From Saprospiraceae bacterium (GTDB lineage: Bacteria > Bacteroidota > Bacteroidia > Chitinophagales > Saprospiraceae), in assembly GCA_027488935.1 (NCBI GenBank), contig JAIYAP010000084.1, positions 20,841 to 84,840 of the forward strand: DNA of 64,000 bases, in the 5' to 3' direction. Within the stretch, counting starts at the first letter, position 1. Each line of letters begins with the position of its first letter. A program made the position numbers and the translations under genes. This document shows, one piece after another, positions 28,035-38,596 of the stretch. The notes beneath the pieces were generated by a model. That model was not told the origin of the DNA, searched no databases, and saw nothing but the letters and a program-made list of their open reading frames with translations.

Positions 28035-31000
28035 TTATTCAAATTTTACATCTAAGGCCAAACCGCGCAATTCGTGTACCAATACGTTGAAGGATTCCGG
28101 AATGTTTGGTTCTGGCAAATTATCTCCTTTAACGATTGCTTCGTACGCTTTTGCACGACCTTGAATATCATCCGATTTCACGGTCAACAATTCTTGCAGG
28201 ATATTCGATGCGCCGTATGCCTCAAGTGCCCAAACCTCCATCTCACCAAAACGCTGACCACCAAACTGGGCTTTACCACCCAATGGCTGCTGCGTGATGA
28301 GCGAGTATGGTCCGATCGAACGCGCGTGCATCTTATCGTCTACCATGTGGCTCAGTTTCAGCATGTAAATTACGCCTACCGTCGCCTTCTGGTGGAAGCG
28401 GTCACCCGTTTCACCGTCCGACAAGAATGTTTGGCCCAATTCCGGCAAACCTGCTTTTTCGATCCAGGCTGCAACTTCGTCTGCTTTTGCACCGTCAAAG
28501 ATCGGCGTTGCAAATTTCAAACCAAGACGCTCACCGGCCCAACCCAATACCGTTTCGAAAATCTGACCCAGGTTCATACGAGATGGTACACCCAGTGGGT
28601 TCAGTACCACGTCGACCGGCGATCCGTCGGCCAGGAACGGCATATCTTCCATCCGTACAATACGGCTTACGATACCCTTGTTACCGTGGCGACCTGCCAA
28701 TTTATCCCCTACTTTCAGTTTCCGTTTTTTAGCGATGTACACTTTCGCTAATTTCAATACGCCCGCTGGCAATTCATCACCAATGCTGATGTTGAACTTT
28801 TCGCGTTTGTAACGGCCCACTTCTTCATTCACTTTGATGCTGTAATTGTGCAGCAAACGTGCAATCAGGTGGTTGGTATTTTTCTCGTTGGTCCAGTTGG
28901 AGTAATCCACCTGGCTGAAATCGATCTGGTCGCGCAGGATTTGAACGCTCAATTTGGAGCCTTTCGGAACCATTTCGTCGTTGTAAATCGAGCGAATACC
29001 ATTCGTAACCTTATCTTTTACCAACAATTGAAGTTTGTCGATCAGGATCGTCTTCAATTTGTTGAGTGCAACTACGTGTTCATCATCCAATTTATCCAAA
29101 AGCGCCTTTTCAGACTCTTTTTGAACCTTATCTTTCTTGGCGCGCGCAAACAATTGCTTGTCAATTACCACCCCGTTGATACTTGGTGGAACTTTCAAAG
29201 AAGCATCTTTTACGTCGCCCGCTTTGTCGCCAAAGATCGCACGCAAGAGTTTTTCCTCTGGTGTTGGGTCGGTTTCACCTTTTGGTGTAATCTTACCAAT
29301 CAGAATATCTCCTTCCTTCGCCCAGGCACCGATGCGGATGATACCGTGTTCGTCGAGGTCTTTGGTAGCTTCCTCACTTACGTTAGGAATATCTGCCGTC
29401 AATTCTTCCTCGCCGAGTTTCGTGTCACGTACATCCAACTCAAAGTGCTCAATATGGATCGAAGTAAATACGTCTTCTTGTACAACGCGCTCTGACAATA
29501 CGATCGCATCCTCGAAGTTGTACCCTTTCCAAGGCATAAAGGCCACTTTCAGGTTTTGACCCAAGGCCAATTCGCCGTTTTCTGTAGCATAACCTTCACA
29601 AAGAATATCGCCTTCTTCTACCCGTTGTCCGCGGCGTACAATTGGTTTCAGGTTGATGCAAGTACCTTGGTTGGTACGCATAAACTTGGTCAATTTGTAC
29701 ATTTTACGCGCATCTTCGAAAGAAACCAATTGATCTTCTTCAGTACGGTCGTAGTTAATGATAATTTCGTTTGCGTCTACATATTCTACTACGCCGCTGC
29801 CTTCTGCATTGATCAGCATCCGAGAGTCACGGGCAACTTTCGCTTCCAAGCCAGTTCCCACCACCGGTGAGTTCGGACGAATCAGCGGAACTGCCTGACG
29901 TTGCATGTTTGATCCCATCAAGGCACGGTTCGCATCGTCATTCTCTAGGAACGGAATCAAGGAAGCCGACACCCCTACAATTTGGTTGGGGGCAACGTCG
30001 ATATATTCCAGTTCATCAGGTGTCAAAATCGGGAAGTCACCGTGTTCGCGTGCTTTCACACGATCGTTCAAGAAAGCGCCGCTTTCGTCAACCGGAGAGT
30101 TGGCTTGTGCGATTTTCTTGTAATCTTCTGCTTCAGCGGACAGGTATTCCACATCGCCTTCCATAATTACCTTACCTGCGTCTACACGACGATAAGGTGT
30201 TTCGAGGAAGCCCATTTTGTTGATTTTCGCGTGGGTACACAGGGTAGAGATCAAACCGATGTTTGGTCCTTCCGGTGTTTCAATCGTACACAAACGGCCA
30301 TAGTGGGAGTAGTGTACGTCACGCACCTCAAAGCCAGCGCGCTCGCGCGAGAGACCACCAGGTCCGAGTGCCGAAATACGGCGCTTATGGGTGATTTCAG
30401 AAAGCGGGTTGGTTTGATCGAGGAACTGCGACAACTGGCTGGTACCGAAGAACGAATTGATCACCGAAGAAAGCGTACGCGCGTTGATCAGATCTACTGG
30501 CGTAAATACTTCATTATCACGTACGTTCATGCGTTCACGAATCGTACGCGCCATCCGTGCAAGACCCACACCGAACTGAGCGTACAACTGCTCGCCCACG
30601 GTACGTACCCGACGGTTGGAAAGGTGGTCAATATCGTCGATTTCGGCCTTGTTATTGATCAAACTTACGATATAACGCACAATGGCGATGATATCTTCTT
30701 TGGTCAAAACCAGGTTGTTATCGTCAATATCCAACTGCAACTTGCGGTTGATTTTGAAACGGCCCACTTCGCCAAGGTTGTAACGCTTGTCGGAGAAGAA
30801 CAATTTCTCAATAATACCACGTGCAGTCTCGTCATCTGGTGGATCGCTTCCGCGCAGCTGACGGTATATGTAAGTCACGGCTTCGAGTTCGCTCGAGGTC
30901 GGGTCTTTTTGTAGCGTATTGTAGATGATCGAAAAGTCTTCATCGATATCCGTACGTTGCAGGATAATGGTTGTGGTACCTGCATCAAGGATCAATTCGA

Positions 31001-31874
31001 TATTTTCTTCATCCAGCAAAGTATCGCGTTCCAGGATGATTTCATTCCGTTCGATGGTTACCACCTCACCGGTGTCTTCATCCACGAAATCTTCCGTCCA
31101 AGTTTTCAATACCCGAGCCGCCAATTTCCGACCAACCGAGCCTTCCAGGTTTTCGCGGGTGCAGGCAATTTCATCGGCCAGGTTGAACAGGTCGAGAATT
31201 GCTTTATCCGTATCGAAGCCGATTGCGCGCAGCAGGGTGGTTACTGGAAACTTCTTTTTCCGGTCGATGTACGCATACATCACCAGGTTGATATCGGTCG
31301 CAAACTCCATCCATGCGCCTTTGAACGGGATTACCCGTGCGCTGTAGATTTTGGTACCGTTTGGGTGAAAACTTTGTCCAAAAAATACGCCGGGAGAGCG
31401 GTGCAGTTGGGATACAATCACGCGTTCGGCGCCATTGATCACAAAAGTACCTTTCGGTGTCATGTATGGGATATTTCCGAGGAATACATCCTGTACAATC
31501 GTTTGGAAGTCAATATGTTCTTCATCGTTACAAGAAAGCCTTAATTTGGCTTTCAGGGGTACCGAATACGTCAAACCCCGCTGCATACACTCATCAATGG
31601 TGTAGCGAGGGGGATCGATGAAGTAATCGAGAAACTCGAGGTTAAAAATATTCCGCGCGTCGGTGATCGGGAAGTTTTCCTGAAACACGCGGTAGAGCCC
31701 TTCACTATTACGGTTTTCGGGCGTGGTTTCCAGCTGAAAAAACTCCTGAAAGGATTTGAGCTGGATTTCAAGGAGGTCAGGATAATTACCTGCGAGCCGA
31801 ATCTTGCCGAAGCTAAAACGATTCTGAACGCCTGTTTTTTGGACTGCCCCGTTAGAGATGCCGTTATTGGTCAT
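28035..31874 (-). CDS. rpoB: RNA polymerase beta subunit
   Basis: 1279 residues, start [12 protein letters not shown]. The rifampicin-binding cluster is wild type: [32 protein letters not shown] carries the Asp, Ser, His and Ser equivalents of E. coli D516, S522, H526 and S531. GRHGNKG and the C-terminal [19 protein letters not shown] are intact. It is separated from rplL by 305 bases holding its own candidate promoter and from rpoC by two inserted genes. Confidence 0.98.
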   Translation of the reverse strand: MTNNGISNGAVQKTGVQNRFSFGKIRLAGNYPDLLEIQLKSFQEFFQLETTPENRNSEGLYRVFQENFPITDARNIFNLEFLDYFIDPPRYTIDECMQRGLTYSVPLKAKLRLSCNDEEHIDFQTIVQDVFLGNIPYMTPKGTFVINGAERVIVSQLHRSPGVFFGQSFHPNGTKIYSARVIPFKGAWMEFATDINLVMYAYIDRKKKFPVTTLLRAIGFDTDKAILDLFNLADEIACTRENLEGSVGRKLAARVLKTWTEDFVDEDTGEVVTIERNEIILERDTLLDEENIELILDAGTTTIILQRTDIDEDFSIIYNTLQKDPTSSELEAVTYIYRQLRGSDPPDDETARGIIEKLFFSDKRYNLGEVGRFKINRKLQLDIDDNNLVLTKEDIIAIVRYIVSLINNKAEIDDIDHLSNRRVRTVGEQLYAQFGVGLARMARTIRERMNVRDNEVFTPVDLINARTLSSVINSFFGTSQLSQFLDQTNPLSEITHKRRISALGPGGLSRERAGFEVRDVHYSHYGRLCTIETPEGPNIGLISTLCTHAKINKMGFLETPYRRVDAGKVIMEGDVEYLSAEAEDYKKIAQANSPVDESGAFLNDRVKAREHGDFPILTPDELEYIDVAPNQIVGVSASLIPFLENDDANRALMGSNMQRQAVPLIRPNSPVVGTGLEAKVARDSRMLINAEGSGVVEYVDANEIIINYDRTEEDQLVSFEDARKMYKLTKFMRTNQGTCINLKPIVRRGQRVEEGDILCEGYATENGELALGQNLKVAFMPWKGYNFEDAIVLSERVVQEDVFTSIHIEHFELDVRDTKLGEEELTADIPNVSEEATKDLDEHGIIRIGAWAKEGDILIGKITPKGETDPTPEEKLLRAIFGDKAGDVKDASLKVPPSINGVVIDKQLFARAKKDKVQKESEKALLDKLDDEHVVALNKLKTILIDKLQLLVKDKVTNGIRSIYNDEMVPKGSKLSVQILRDQIDFSQVDYSNWTNEKNTNHLIARLLHNYSIKVNEEVGRYKREKFNISIGDELPAGVLKLAKVYIAKKRKLKVGDKLAGRHGNKGIVSRIVRMEDMPFLADGSPVDVVLNPLGVPSRMNLGQIFETVLGWAGERLGLKFATPIFDGAKADEVAAWIEKAGLPELGQTFLSDGETGDRFHQKATVGVIYMLKLSHMVDDKMHARSIGPYSLITQQPLGGKAQFGGQRFGEMEVWALEAYGASNILQELLTVKSDDIQGRAKAYEAIVKGDNLPEPNIPESFNVLVHELRGLALDVKFE

Positions 31875-32005
31875 TTTTGCAATTATATGCTTGAATGCTG
31901 ATTGGCGGGTGCCGGAAGTAAACTCGGCATGAGTGTGCTATGGTCGGATAGCAATACTCATAAACACTTAAATGGTCATAATAGTTGCGTGCTACAGCAT
32001 ACAGA

Positions 32006-32013
32006 CAAAGATA
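32006..32013 (-). promoter_or_regulatory. Candidate rpoB promoter
   Basis: TATCTTTG on the minus strand matches the -7 consensus exactly. The predicted 5' leader is about 125 bases. The -33 region shows only TTTT. Confidence 0.55.
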
Positions 32014-32129
32014 GGCTTAACACGTTTGGGCCGAAAAGCCGGAACATGTTAAGCCATATCATTAAATATCTGTTGAGAAGTAGCGTACAAGCATGGAGTC
32101 GAATAAGCAAGACTGTTGTTGTGTGATAA

Positions 32130-32160
32130 ACAGGATGGGCTTGAAAGCATCAGATCCTGT
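32130..32160 (-). terminator. Hairpin after rplL
   Basis: ACAGGAT (32130-32136) pairs with ATCCTGT (32154-32160), 20 bases after the rplL stop on the minus strand, followed by TTTATC. The T-run is weak, so it is more likely an attenuator or processing site than a full stop. Confidence 0.4.
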
Positions 32161-32179
32161 GACCCTGCATCAACGTGGC

Positions 32180-32560
32180 TTACTTAACTTCGATTACCGC
32201 ACCTGCAGCTTCCAAAGTAGCTTTTAGAGATTCTGCTTCAGCTTTGTTCACACCGCTCTTCAGCGGGCTTGGAGCGCCGTCAACAAGATCTTTTGCTTCT
32301 TTCAAACCCAGACCTAAGAGATTTTTCACCTCTTTTACTACGTTCAATTTATTAGCGCCTGCATCTTTCAGAATTACGTCGAATTCTGTTTTTTCTGCTG
32401 GAGCCGCGTCGCCACCACCACCAGCTACTGGTGCTGCCATTGCTACTGCTGCTGCTGCAGGTTCGATCCCGTAATCATCTTTCAGGATATTGGCCAGTTC
32501 ATTGGCTTCTTTAATCGTGAGGTTCACGAGCGATTCAGCCAGTGCTTTCAAATCTGCCAT
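32180..32560 (-). CDS. rplL: 50S ribosomal protein L7/L12
   Basis: 126-residue stalk protein. The N-terminal dimerisation part ([26 protein letters not shown]), the Ala/Gly/Pro hinge and the C-terminal factor-binding domain ([26 protein letters not shown]) are all standard. Confidence 0.97.
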   Translation of the reverse strand: MADLKALAESLVNLTIKEANELANILKDDYGIEPAAAAVAMAAPVAGGGGDAAPAEKTEFDVILKDAGANKLNVVKEVKNLLGLGLKEAKDLVDGAPSPLKSGVNKAEAESLKATLEAAGAVIEVK

Positions 32561-32693
32561 TGTTGTAGAATTTAAAAAGTTGTTTGCAAAAAATGGTTAA
32601 AAAACAGTTTTAAGGGGAATTTCAAAATTGTAACACTTTATTGTGCGTACTTGGAAGCCAAAGAAAAACAAGCGGTTTCCCGCAGTAATGATC

Positions 32694-33230
32694 TTATTCC
32701 GCAGCGCCTTCGCGTTCTTGAAGCGTCTTGATAATCCCTGCAAGTTTGCCACCAGTAGCCGTAATTTGGCTTGAAAGGCGTTTTCCAGGTGATTGCAAGA
32801 GTCCAAGAATTTCGCCGATCATCTCCTCCTTGCTCTTCAGTTTCGTCAACGCTTTCAGGTTGTCGTCGCCGATATAAACAGAGGAATCGATGTATGCTGC
32901 TTTCAAAAGCGGGCGTTCATTCGTTTTACGGAATTCTTCCAGCAATACTGCAGGCGATTTTGGATTTTCAGAAAAAAGAATCGTAGTTGGGCCTTTTAGC
33001 ACTTCGAAGAGTGCGCTATAGCCTTTCGATTCTGGAGCATCTTCCAATGCTTTTTGAATCAAGGTATTTTTTGCTACTTTCACCGTGATGCCTTGTTCGT
33101 AGCACTTCTGGCGGAAAATATTAATTTTGGAAACCGGCATCGTTGACGAATCCGTCAGGTAGAAAAATGGGGTACTACCCAGTTCTTCTTTGAGGACCGC
33201 AATCGCTTCCGTTTTTTCTGCTCTTGTCAT
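32694..33230 (-). CDS. rplJ: 50S ribosomal protein L10
   Basis: 178-residue stalk base protein that binds 23S rRNA and carries L7/L12 dimers. The start MTRAEKTEAIAVLKEEL, the KNTLIQKAL segment and the C-terminal helix (SQITATGGKLAGIIKTLQER) are typical. It lies 133 bases before rplL; no strong structure for autogenous control is evident in the 89-base leader except a small hairpin at 33284-33297. Confidence 0.97.
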   Translation of the reverse strand: MTRAEKTEAIAVLKEELGSTPFFYLTDSSTMPVSKINIFRQKCYEQGITVKVAKNTLIQKALEDAPESKGYSALFEVLKGPTTILFSENPKSPAVLLEEFRKTNERPLLKAAYIDSSVYIGDDNLKALTKLKSKEEMIGEILGLLQSPGKRLSSQITATGGKLAGIIKTLQEREGAAE

Positions 33231-33319
33231 TTCTTATATTGTTGAAATGTTGCGTTTTAGTTGAATCGTGTCGAGGCGTTTCGATGGGAAAACCCATTTA
33301 AAATACCAAATTGAGCACG

Positions 33320-34015
33320 TTAGACTTTGATAGACTTAGGATCGACGTGAATACCAGGACTCATCGTACTTGCTACAGAAACAGAGCGCATGTACACCCC
33401 TTTTGCGGAGGATGGTTTCATACGTACCAGGGTAGCAATCAGTTCGTGTGCATTGTCCGTCAATTGATCTGGCGTAAATGAAACACGGCCGATAGAGGCA
33501 TGGATAATACCGAACTTATCTACACGGAAAGCGATTTTACCTTTTTTCACCTCTGAAACCGCCGAAGCGATGTCATTGGAAACAGTACCTGTTTTGGGGT
33601 TTGGCATCAAACCGCGTGGACCGAGGATACGGGCAACTTTACCAAGTTGTGCCATTACGTTGGGGGTAGCGATGATCACATCAACATCCATCCAACCTTC
33701 TGTAACCTTTTGGATGTATTCGTCCAAACCAACAAAGTCAGCGCCTGCTTCTTTCGCTTCCGCTTCTCTGTCAGGTGTACAGAATACTAATACGCGTTTA
33801 GTTTTACCAGTACCGTGTGGTAAAGAAACCGTACCACGCAGTGCTTGATCCGCTTTACGAGGGTCAACCCCCAAACGCACATGCACGTCTACAGAAGCAT
33901 TAAATTTCGTAGTATTGACTTCTTTGACCAGACCCATCGCTTCTGTGAGCGAATAAAGTTTGTCTTTGTCTACCTTCGAATCAACGACCTTCCGTTTTTT
34001 CGTTACTTGAGCCAT
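33320..34015 (-). CDS. rplA: 50S ribosomal protein L1
   Basis: 231-residue ribosomal protein and likely translational repressor of the rplK-rplA mRNA, as in other bacteria. Typical segments are [35 protein letters not shown] and [32 protein letters not shown]. Confidence 0.97.
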   Translation of the reverse strand: MAQVTKKRKVVDSKVDKDKLYSLTEAMGLVKEVNTTKFNASVDVHVRLGVDPRKADQALRGTVSLPHGTGKTKRVLVFCTPDREAEAKEAGADFVGLDEYIQKVTEGWMDVDVIIATPNVMAQLGKVARILGPRGLMPNPKTGTVSNDIASAVSEVKKGKIAFRVDKFGIIHASIGRVSFTPDQLTDNAHELIATLVRMKPSSAKGVYMRSVSVASTMSPGIHVDPKSIKV

Positions 34016-34039
34016 TATGAACTTTAATTTAAGGTTAGC

Positions 34040-34056
34040 GTCCCGATGGGCGGGAC
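34040..34056 (-). other. Short hairpin between rplK and rplA
   Basis: GTCCCG-ATGGG-CGGGAC forms a 6-bp stem 25 bases before the rplA start on the minus transcript. No T-run. Possible regulatory or processing element. Confidence 0.3.
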
Positions 34057-34093
34057 TCCCTTCAACCGACCGATAAAAAGGTCGTTTGTTTGT

Positions 34094-34546
34094 TTAGTTG
34101 TTACTCCAAGGAGCGTCGCCTGTAATTGTAAGTCCCATACTGCGTGCAGTACCAGCCACCATTTTCATAGCAGATTCGATGGTAAAGCAGTTCAAGTCGG
34201 GCATTTTATTTTCGGCAATTGCACGCACCTGTTCCCAGGTTACCGTACCTACTTTTTTACGGTTTGGTTCTGGAGAACCTTTACCTGGAGCAAGTTTGGA
34301 TGCTTCGAACAATTGGATCGCTGCTGGTGGTGTTTTGATGATAAAGTCAAAGGTTTTGTCTTTATACACCTGAATGATCACCGGCAAAATTTTTCCGATT
34401 GATTCTTGCGTTTGCGCGTTGAAACGCTTGCAGAACTCCATGATGTTTACACCCTTCGAACCGAGTGCTGGACCGATTGGTGGCGCAGGGTTTGCCTGAC
34501 CGCCTTTCACCTGGAGTTTAATATAAATGTCTACTTCTTTTGCCAT
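34094..34546 (-). CDS. rplK: 50S ribosomal protein L11
   Basis: 150-residue protein of the GTPase-associated centre. The N-terminal domain ([36 protein letters not shown]) and C-terminal RNA-binding domain ([26 protein letters not shown]) are intact. Confidence 0.97.
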   Translation of the reverse strand: MAKEVDIYIKLQVKGGQANPAPPIGPALGSKGVNIMEFCKRFNAQTQESIGKILPVIIQVYKDKTFDFIIKTPPAAIQLFEASKLAPGKGSPEPNRKKVGTVTWEQVRAIAENKMPDLNCFTIESAMKMVAGTARSMGLTITGDAPWSNN

Positions 34547-34601
34547 TTTTCAAAATTTTCAGAACATTACGCTCTGATTCTGAACGATTTATAAAGATCA
34601 T

Positions 34602-34656
34602 AATACTTTCTGGTGTGGAAGCGAGCCCGGGAGAAGCGGGCATCAAAGAAAGTATT
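34602..34656 (-). ncRNA. Structured leader between nusG and rplK
   Basis: AATACTTTC (34602-34610) pairs with GAAAGTATT (34648-34656) over 9 bp, enclosing an inner GCCCG/CGGGC stem (34625-34629 with 34637-34641) with asymmetric internal loops. It sits right at the nusG stop and 56 bases before rplK. Known L1-binding leaders of rplK operons have two stems with an asymmetric loop, so this is a candidate L1 site; no T-run follows. Confidence 0.4.
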
Positions 34657-35236
34657 AACTGATTTTTTCAACTTGCATGAAATTGAGTTCTACTTCTGTG
34701 CCGCGACCAAAAATTTTCACGACCACTTTCAATTTCTTTTTCTCTTCGTTTACTTCCTGGATATCGCCTACGAATTCTGCAAACGGACCATCTGTAATTT
34801 TAACTGTTTCACCAATCAGGAACGGTTCGCTCATGACTTCACCCGCTTCTGAACTTTCGTCTACTTTACCGAGCAAACGATTAGCTTCCACCTGTGTCAT
34901 GGGTAATGGAACTTCTTTACCCAAAAAGTGGATTACATTAGGCATATCGCTGATATGTTTGGCGATATCACCATTCAAGCGGTTTCCGAAAGCTTCTACG
35001 AGGATATAGCCTGGTAGCAGATTTCGTTCCTGCATAACTTTTTTACCGTTTCTGATTTTGTACACCTTTTCGGTAGGTACGATTACAGAAAAGATAAATT
35101 CTTGCCATCCCGAGCGTTCAATCTCAAGTAAAATACGTTCCTGAATCTTTCTCTCTTTACCGCTGATGACACGCAGCGAGTACCATTTTCGTTGGTCGTT
35201 GCTTTGGTCGGTACTCGTATTTTTTTCCTGAATCAT
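34655..35236 (-). CDS. nusG: Transcription antitermination factor NusG
   Basis: 193 residues: NGN domain (about 15-125; KWYSLRVISGKERKIQERILLEI, NLLPGYILVEA) and C-terminal KOW domain (about 140-193; GETVKITDGPFAEFVGDIQEVN). It binds RNA polymerase and couples to ribosomes. It follows secE with a 32-base gap. Confidence 0.96.
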   Translation of the reverse strand: MIQEKNTSTDQSNDQRKWYSLRVISGKERKIQERILLEIERSGWQEFIFSVIVPTEKVYKIRNGKKVMQERNLLPGYILVEAFGNRLNGDIAKHISDMPNVIHFLGKEVPLPMTQVEANRLLGKVDESSEAGEVMSEPFLIGETVKITDGPFAEFVGDIQEVNEEKKKLKVVVKIFGRGTEVELNFMQVEKIS

Positions 35237-35268
35237 GGTTGCCGGGTTGATTAGTTAAACGAATCAAA

Positions 35269-35466
35269 TTATTTCCAAATACCATAAATGGTTTTGAAAA
35301 CCAGGCTACAGAGTGCGTCCATTCCAAAAATAAGGAGTGCAAGCATTGCGGAAGTAACCAAAACGACCACAGTACTTTCCTGCAACTGTTGGGCAGTTGG
35401 CCAGGAAACATTTTTCAGCAACTCATTGTAGCTTTCCCGCAGATAAAGCATCAATTTTTTATCCAT
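35269..35466 (-). CDS. secE: Preprotein translocase subunit SecE
   Basis: Start MDKKLMLYLRESYNELLKNVSWPT at 35466 gives a 65-residue single-span SecE: amphipathic N-terminal helix with the conserved VSWPT, then a transmembrane helix (VVVLVTSAMLALLIFGM). An in-frame start upstream at 35577 would read through the poly-T tract as a run of Phe and is rejected. Confidence 0.92.
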   Translation of the reverse strand: MDKKLMLYLRESYNELLKNVSWPTAQQLQESTVVVLVTSAMLALLIFGMDALCSLVFKTIYGIWK

Positions 35467-35481
35467 CTTCCGATTATTGTA

Positions 35482-35499
35482 GCCATTTTTAAAAATGGC
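35482..35499. repeat. 18-bp palindrome before secE
   Basis: GCCATTTTTAAAAATGGC is perfectly self-complementary. It lies 15 bases upstream of the secE start on the minus transcript and can form a hairpin in the leader. Confidence 0.5.
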
Positions 35500-35527
35500 G
35501 TAATGTAAATGTGCAGCAACGCAGCAT

Positions 35528-35546
35528 AAAAAAAAAAAAAAAAAAG
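35528..35546. repeat. 19-base poly-A tract
   Basis: Nineteen consecutive A on the plus strand (T on the secE coding strand) between tRNA-Trp and secE. No stem directly precedes it, so it is not a standard terminator. The exact length is open to sequencing error or slippage. Confidence 0.7.
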
Positions 35547-35598
35547 CGATTGTCAGTATAAAACCAACAACCAGCAACGTTTAACTAACCGATAAGTG

Positions 35599-35671
35599 CA
35601 GGGGCAGCAGGGCTCGAACCCGCAGCCTGAGGTTTTGGAGACCTCCACTCTACCAATTGAGCTATGCCCCT
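35599..35671 (-). tRNA. tRNA-Trp(CCA)
   Basis: 73 bases on the minus strand with acceptor pair AGGGGCA/TGCCCCT, loop CTCCAAA with anticodon CCA, and T-loop GGTTCGAGC. The 3' CCA is not encoded. It lies between tuf and secE, the usual position. Confidence 0.96.
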
Positions 35672-35730
35672 AAAAAGGATGTCTGTGCGTTTGAAAGGTC
35701 GCAAAAAACAACCGGACAAACACACAGACA
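35672..35730 (-). terminator. Terminator after tuf
   Basis: On the minus transcript TGTCTGTGTGTTTG pairs with CAAACGCACAGACA over 14 bp with one G-U pair, followed by TCCTTTTT directly before tRNA-Trp. It should partly separate tuf from the tRNA-Trp-secE-nusG-ribosomal unit. Confidence 0.65.
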
Positions 35731-35740
35731 AAAAGGTATC

Positions 35741-36937
35741 TTAAGCGATGATTTCAGTAACTTGACCAGCACCTACGGTACGACCACCTTCACGAATCGC
35801 GAAGCGAAGGCCTTTTTCCATAGCAATTGTGTTCAGCAAAACTACTTCCAACTCGATGTTATCACCAGGCATTACCATCTCAACATTGGCTGGCAATTTT
35901 ACGTCACCAGTTACGTCCGTTGTACGGAAGTAGAACTGAGGGCGGTAGCCGTTGAAAAACGGAGTGTGACGGCCACCTTCTTCTTTAGAAAGTACGTACA
36001 CAGAACATTTGAAGGCTTTGTGTGGTTTTACGCTACCTGGTTTGCAGATAACCATACCACGCTTGATTTGTTCTTTATCGATACCGCGGAGCAACAAACC
36101 AGCGTTGTCACCAGCTTCACCACGATCCAACAATTTACGGAACATTTCAACACCCGTTACAGTAGAAGTAAGCGGCTTTTCTTCTGCTTTCATCATACCG
36201 ATGATTTCAACAGGCTCACCTACGTTAATTACACCGCGCTCGATACGACCGGTAGCAACAGTACCACGACCTGTGATTGTGAAAGAGTCTTCCACAGGCA
36301 TCAGGAATGGCTTGTCAACTTCGCGTACAGGCTCAGGAATCTGCGTATCACATGCGTCCATTAACTCGTCAATTTTTGCAACGTAAGCAGGATCTCCTTC
36401 GAGTGCTTTCAATGCAGAACCTTGAACGATTGCAGCGTTGTCGCCATCAAAACCGTACGAGCTCAACAACTCGCGCAATTCCATGTCAACCAACTCAAGC
36501 ATTTCTGGATCATCAACAAGGTCAACTTTGTTCATGAAAACAACTACCTGTGGAACACCAACCTGACGAGCGAGCAGAATGTGCTCACGTGTCTGTGGCA
36601 TTGGGCCGTCCGTTGCAGCACAAACCAAGATAGCACCGTCCATTTGAGCAGCACCCGTGATCATGTTCTTAACGTAATCGGCGTGACCCGGGCAGTCAAC
36701 GTGTGCATAGTGACGCTTTAACGTTTCATATTCAACGTGCGCAGTATTGATTGTGATACCGCGCTCTTTTTCTTCCGGAGCAGCATCAATGGCATCATAA
36801 TCCGTTTTCTTTGCGAGACCCTTTTGCGACAGCACGAATGTGATGGCTGCCGTAAGCGTCGTTTTACCGTGGTCAACGTGACCGATGGTGCCAATATTTA
36901 CGTGCGGTTTGGAGCGGACAAATGTCTCTTTTGCCAT
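35741..36937 (-). CDS. tuf: Elongation factor Tu
   Basis: 398-residue translational GTPase delivering aminoacyl-tRNA. G1 [10 protein letters not shown]3 [10 protein letters not shown]4 NKVD and domain 2/3 motifs are intact. The four upstream tRNA genes and tRNA-Trp downstream keep the classic order. This is the only tuf copy in the window. Confidence 0.98.
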   Translation of the reverse strand: MAKETFVRSKPHVNIGTIGHVDHGKTTLTAAITFVLSQKGLAKKTDYDAIDAAPEEKERGITINTAHVEYETLKRHYAHVDCPGHADYVKNMITGAAQMDGAILVCAATDGPMPQTREHILLARQVGVPQVVVFMNKVDLVDDPEMLELVDMELRELLSSYGFDGDNAAIVQGSALKALEGDPAYVAKIDELMDACDTQIPEPVREVDKPFLMPVEDSFTITGRGTVATGRIERGVINVGEPVEIIGMMKAEEKPLTSTVTGVEMFRKLLDRGEAGDNAGLLLRGIDKEQIKRGMVICKPGSVKPHKAFKCSVYVLSKEEGGRHTPFFNGYRPQFYFRTTDVTGDVKLPANVEMVMPGDNIELEVVLLNTIAMEKGLRFAIREGGRTVGAGQVTEIIA

Positions 36938-37085
36938 TGGTTTAAACTTATTATTTGTTTAAGTGATAATTTTGTTAATGTGATGATGTGATCATTTCGA
37001 AACAGCTCTACCAAATCGATAAAATTACGTTGTAAAACGCACCTATCTATTTGGATTAACTCCTCTAATCATCACATTTTTCTTG

Positions 37086-37157
<72 letters not shown>

Positions 37158-37240
37158 AATAAGTGAATAAGCGCAGACCATTTGAAGAACGATACGTAAA
37201 TCGCTCATTCACTTATTTACGCATTCACTAACTTGCCGGG

Positions 37241-37313
37241 AGCGGCGGACGAGATTCGAACTCGCGACATTCAGCTTGGAAGGCTGACGCTCTACCAACT
37301 GAGCTACCACCGC
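37241..37313 (-). tRNA. tRNA-Gly(TCC)
   Basis: 73 bases; acceptor GCGGTGG/CCGCCGC with one G-U, anticodon TCC in loop CTTCCAA, T-loop AGTTCGAAT. Equivalent in position to E. coli glyT. Confidence 0.96.
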
Positions 37314-37387
37314 AAGCTAATTTACTTTTGACGATTTTTCCATCTTACCGAAACAAGACAGAAAAATCATCAGAACGCAAATAGTTG

Positions 37388-37471
37388 TGGGGGTGGTGAG
37401 ATTCGAACTTACTCAGCGGTAAAGCACCAGATTTACAGTCTGGCCCGGCTCTCCGACTCCGGGGCACCCCC
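37388..37471 (-). tRNA. tRNA-Tyr(GTA)
   Basis: 84 bases with a long class II variable arm; acceptor GGGGGTG/CACCCCC, anticodon GTA in loop CTGTAAA. Equivalent in position to E. coli tyrU. Confidence 0.96.
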
Positions 37472-37557
37472 ATTAAAATACAAGCGATATATGGATAAAA
37501 AATAACCCATAAAACGTTTTCAAATTTATTTCTCTGCCTTGACAAAGAAAAAAATTG

Positions 37558-37630
37558 AGCCACTAGAGGGACTCGAACCCCCGACCAGCTGATTACAAAT
37601 CAGCTGCTCTACCAACTGAGCTACAGTGGC
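37558..37630 (-). tRNA. tRNA-Thr(TGT)
   Basis: 73 bases; acceptor GCCACTG/TAGTGGC with one wobble, anticodon TGT in loop TTTGTAA, T-loop GGTTCGAGT. First tRNA of the tRNA-tuf operon, equivalent to E. coli thrU. Confidence 0.96.
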
Positions 37631-37963
37631 TTGTATTTTGGTCTTCTGCAGACCTATTTTAATCCTTCAATCAACTATTTTCTTCCAGGTTAACCCCCCT
37701 TTCGAAAAGCGAGTGCAAAGGTAATAGATTCCTGTAAAACAGAAAAGTAATTTTAAAAAAAAAGTGCAAAATTTATGAAAATAGTTGCGCCGCACCTTCC
37801 AACTTGGCCTCAACCTAATGCTAAAACCACTTTTCATCAGGGTTTTTAAAGAAAATTTTGCAATTAATCACTTGGTTATCAATTAATTAAACCTAAGAGG
37901 TTGTTTTTTCTTGCCGAGGTTTCCCAATCTTGCGTTTATTTGTGCGCATCATGCTCATTCAAT
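37631..37963. other. Intergenic region upstream of the tRNA-tuf operon
   Basis: 333 bases between divergent units. It holds the tRNA operon promoter at 37716-37723; beyond about 37760 it is AT-rich with no recognisable gene, repeat or strong promoter for the O-methyltransferase gene. Confidence 0.5.
37716..37723 (-). promoter_or_regulatory. Promoter of the tRNA-tuf operon
   Basis: TACCTTTG on the minus strand matches TAnnTTTG and lies 86 bases before the first tRNA. The -33 region is a TTTT run rather than TTG. Confidence 0.6.
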
Positions 37964-38596
37964 ATGTCTGATAAAACATTCGATTATTGCCTCGCTCACA
38001 CGACGCCCCCGGCTCCTTATTTGCAAGCATTGGAGCGTGAAACCTACATGCGCACCCTTAGCCCGCACATGTTATCGGGTAATTACCAAGGTACGCTACT
38101 CCGATTTATTAGCCAAATGCTTCAACCCAAGCGCATCCTCGAAATCGGCACCTTCACCGGTTACGCGGCTGTTTGCCTGGCAGAAGGACTTGCTGAAGAT
38201 GGTATCCTACACACCATTGAAGCCGATGACGAACTCGTTTGGATTATTCGCCAAGGTTTGGAAAATGCAGGCCTTGCACACAAGGTAATCGTGCATACCG
38301 GTGATGCCGCCAAAATCATGCCCACCCTGGATGAAGTTTTTGATCTGGTGTTTCTGGATGCTGGCAAACTAGACTATCATCATCACTATGAACTGGCACT
38401 GGCAAAAACAAGAAAAGGCGGTTTTTTACTAGCTGATAACGTACTCTGGGATGGGAAAGTAGTAGGAAATGATCCCAAAGATGCTACAGCTCAGGTATTA
38501 CGGCAATTCAATGACTTTGTGCAGCAGGATCATCGGGTTGAAAACCTTTTACTGCCTTTGCGTGATGGCTTAATGTTGATGCGCAAAATTGTTTAG
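37964..38596 (+). CDS. O-methyltransferase, family 3 (caffeoyl-CoA type)
   Basis: SAM-dependent, metal-dependent methyltransferase. The start MSDKTFDYCLAHTTP at 37964 gives 210 residues; longer starts add residues not typical of the family. SAM motif I is LEIGTFTGYAAVCLAEGL, with acidic HTIEADDEL, metal-binding FLDAGKLDYHHHYE and LADNVLWDGKVV. The substrate is unknown; bacterial members methylate catechols or tRNA (TrmR-like), and a tRNA role cannot be excluded. Confidence 0.88.
   Translation: MSDKTFDYCLAHTTPPAPYLQALERETYMRTLSPHMLSGNYQGTLLRFISQMLQPKRILEIGTFTGYAAVCLAEGLAEDGILHTIEADDELVWIIRQGLENAGLAHKVIVHTGDAAKIMPTLDEVFDLVFLDAGKLDYHHHYELALAKTRKGGFLLADNVLWDGKVVGNDPKDATAQVLRQFNDFVQQDHRVENLLLPLRDGLMLMRKIV

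Larger units (their letters stand above)
31875..32179. other. rplL-rpoB intergenic region
   Basis: 305 bases without a gene. It contains an imperfect 15-16-bp hairpin bounded by CTTAACA (32015) and TGTTAAG (32052), a second hairpin after rplL (32130-32160), and a TAnnTTTG promoter element (32006-32013). The position resembles the E. coli rplL-rpoB attenuator region, but the sequence is unrelated. Confidence 0.5.

Noticed and set aside
29982..30914. 310-codon plus-strand frame inside rpoB
   Set aside because: Antisense to rpoB, no family resemblance.
35467..35577. Longer secE start with a Phe-rich extension
   Set aside because: The extension arises from translating the poly-T tract; standard SecE begins at MDKKLMLYL.
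36977..37078. AATGTGATGAT and its inverse copy about 80 bp apart upstream of tuf
   Set aside because: An 11-bp distant inverted repeat in AT-rich DNA with no conserved context; probably chance.
37345..37563. Minus-strand open frame across tRNA-Tyr
   Set aside because: It overlaps a well-supported tRNA gene and has no protein family features.
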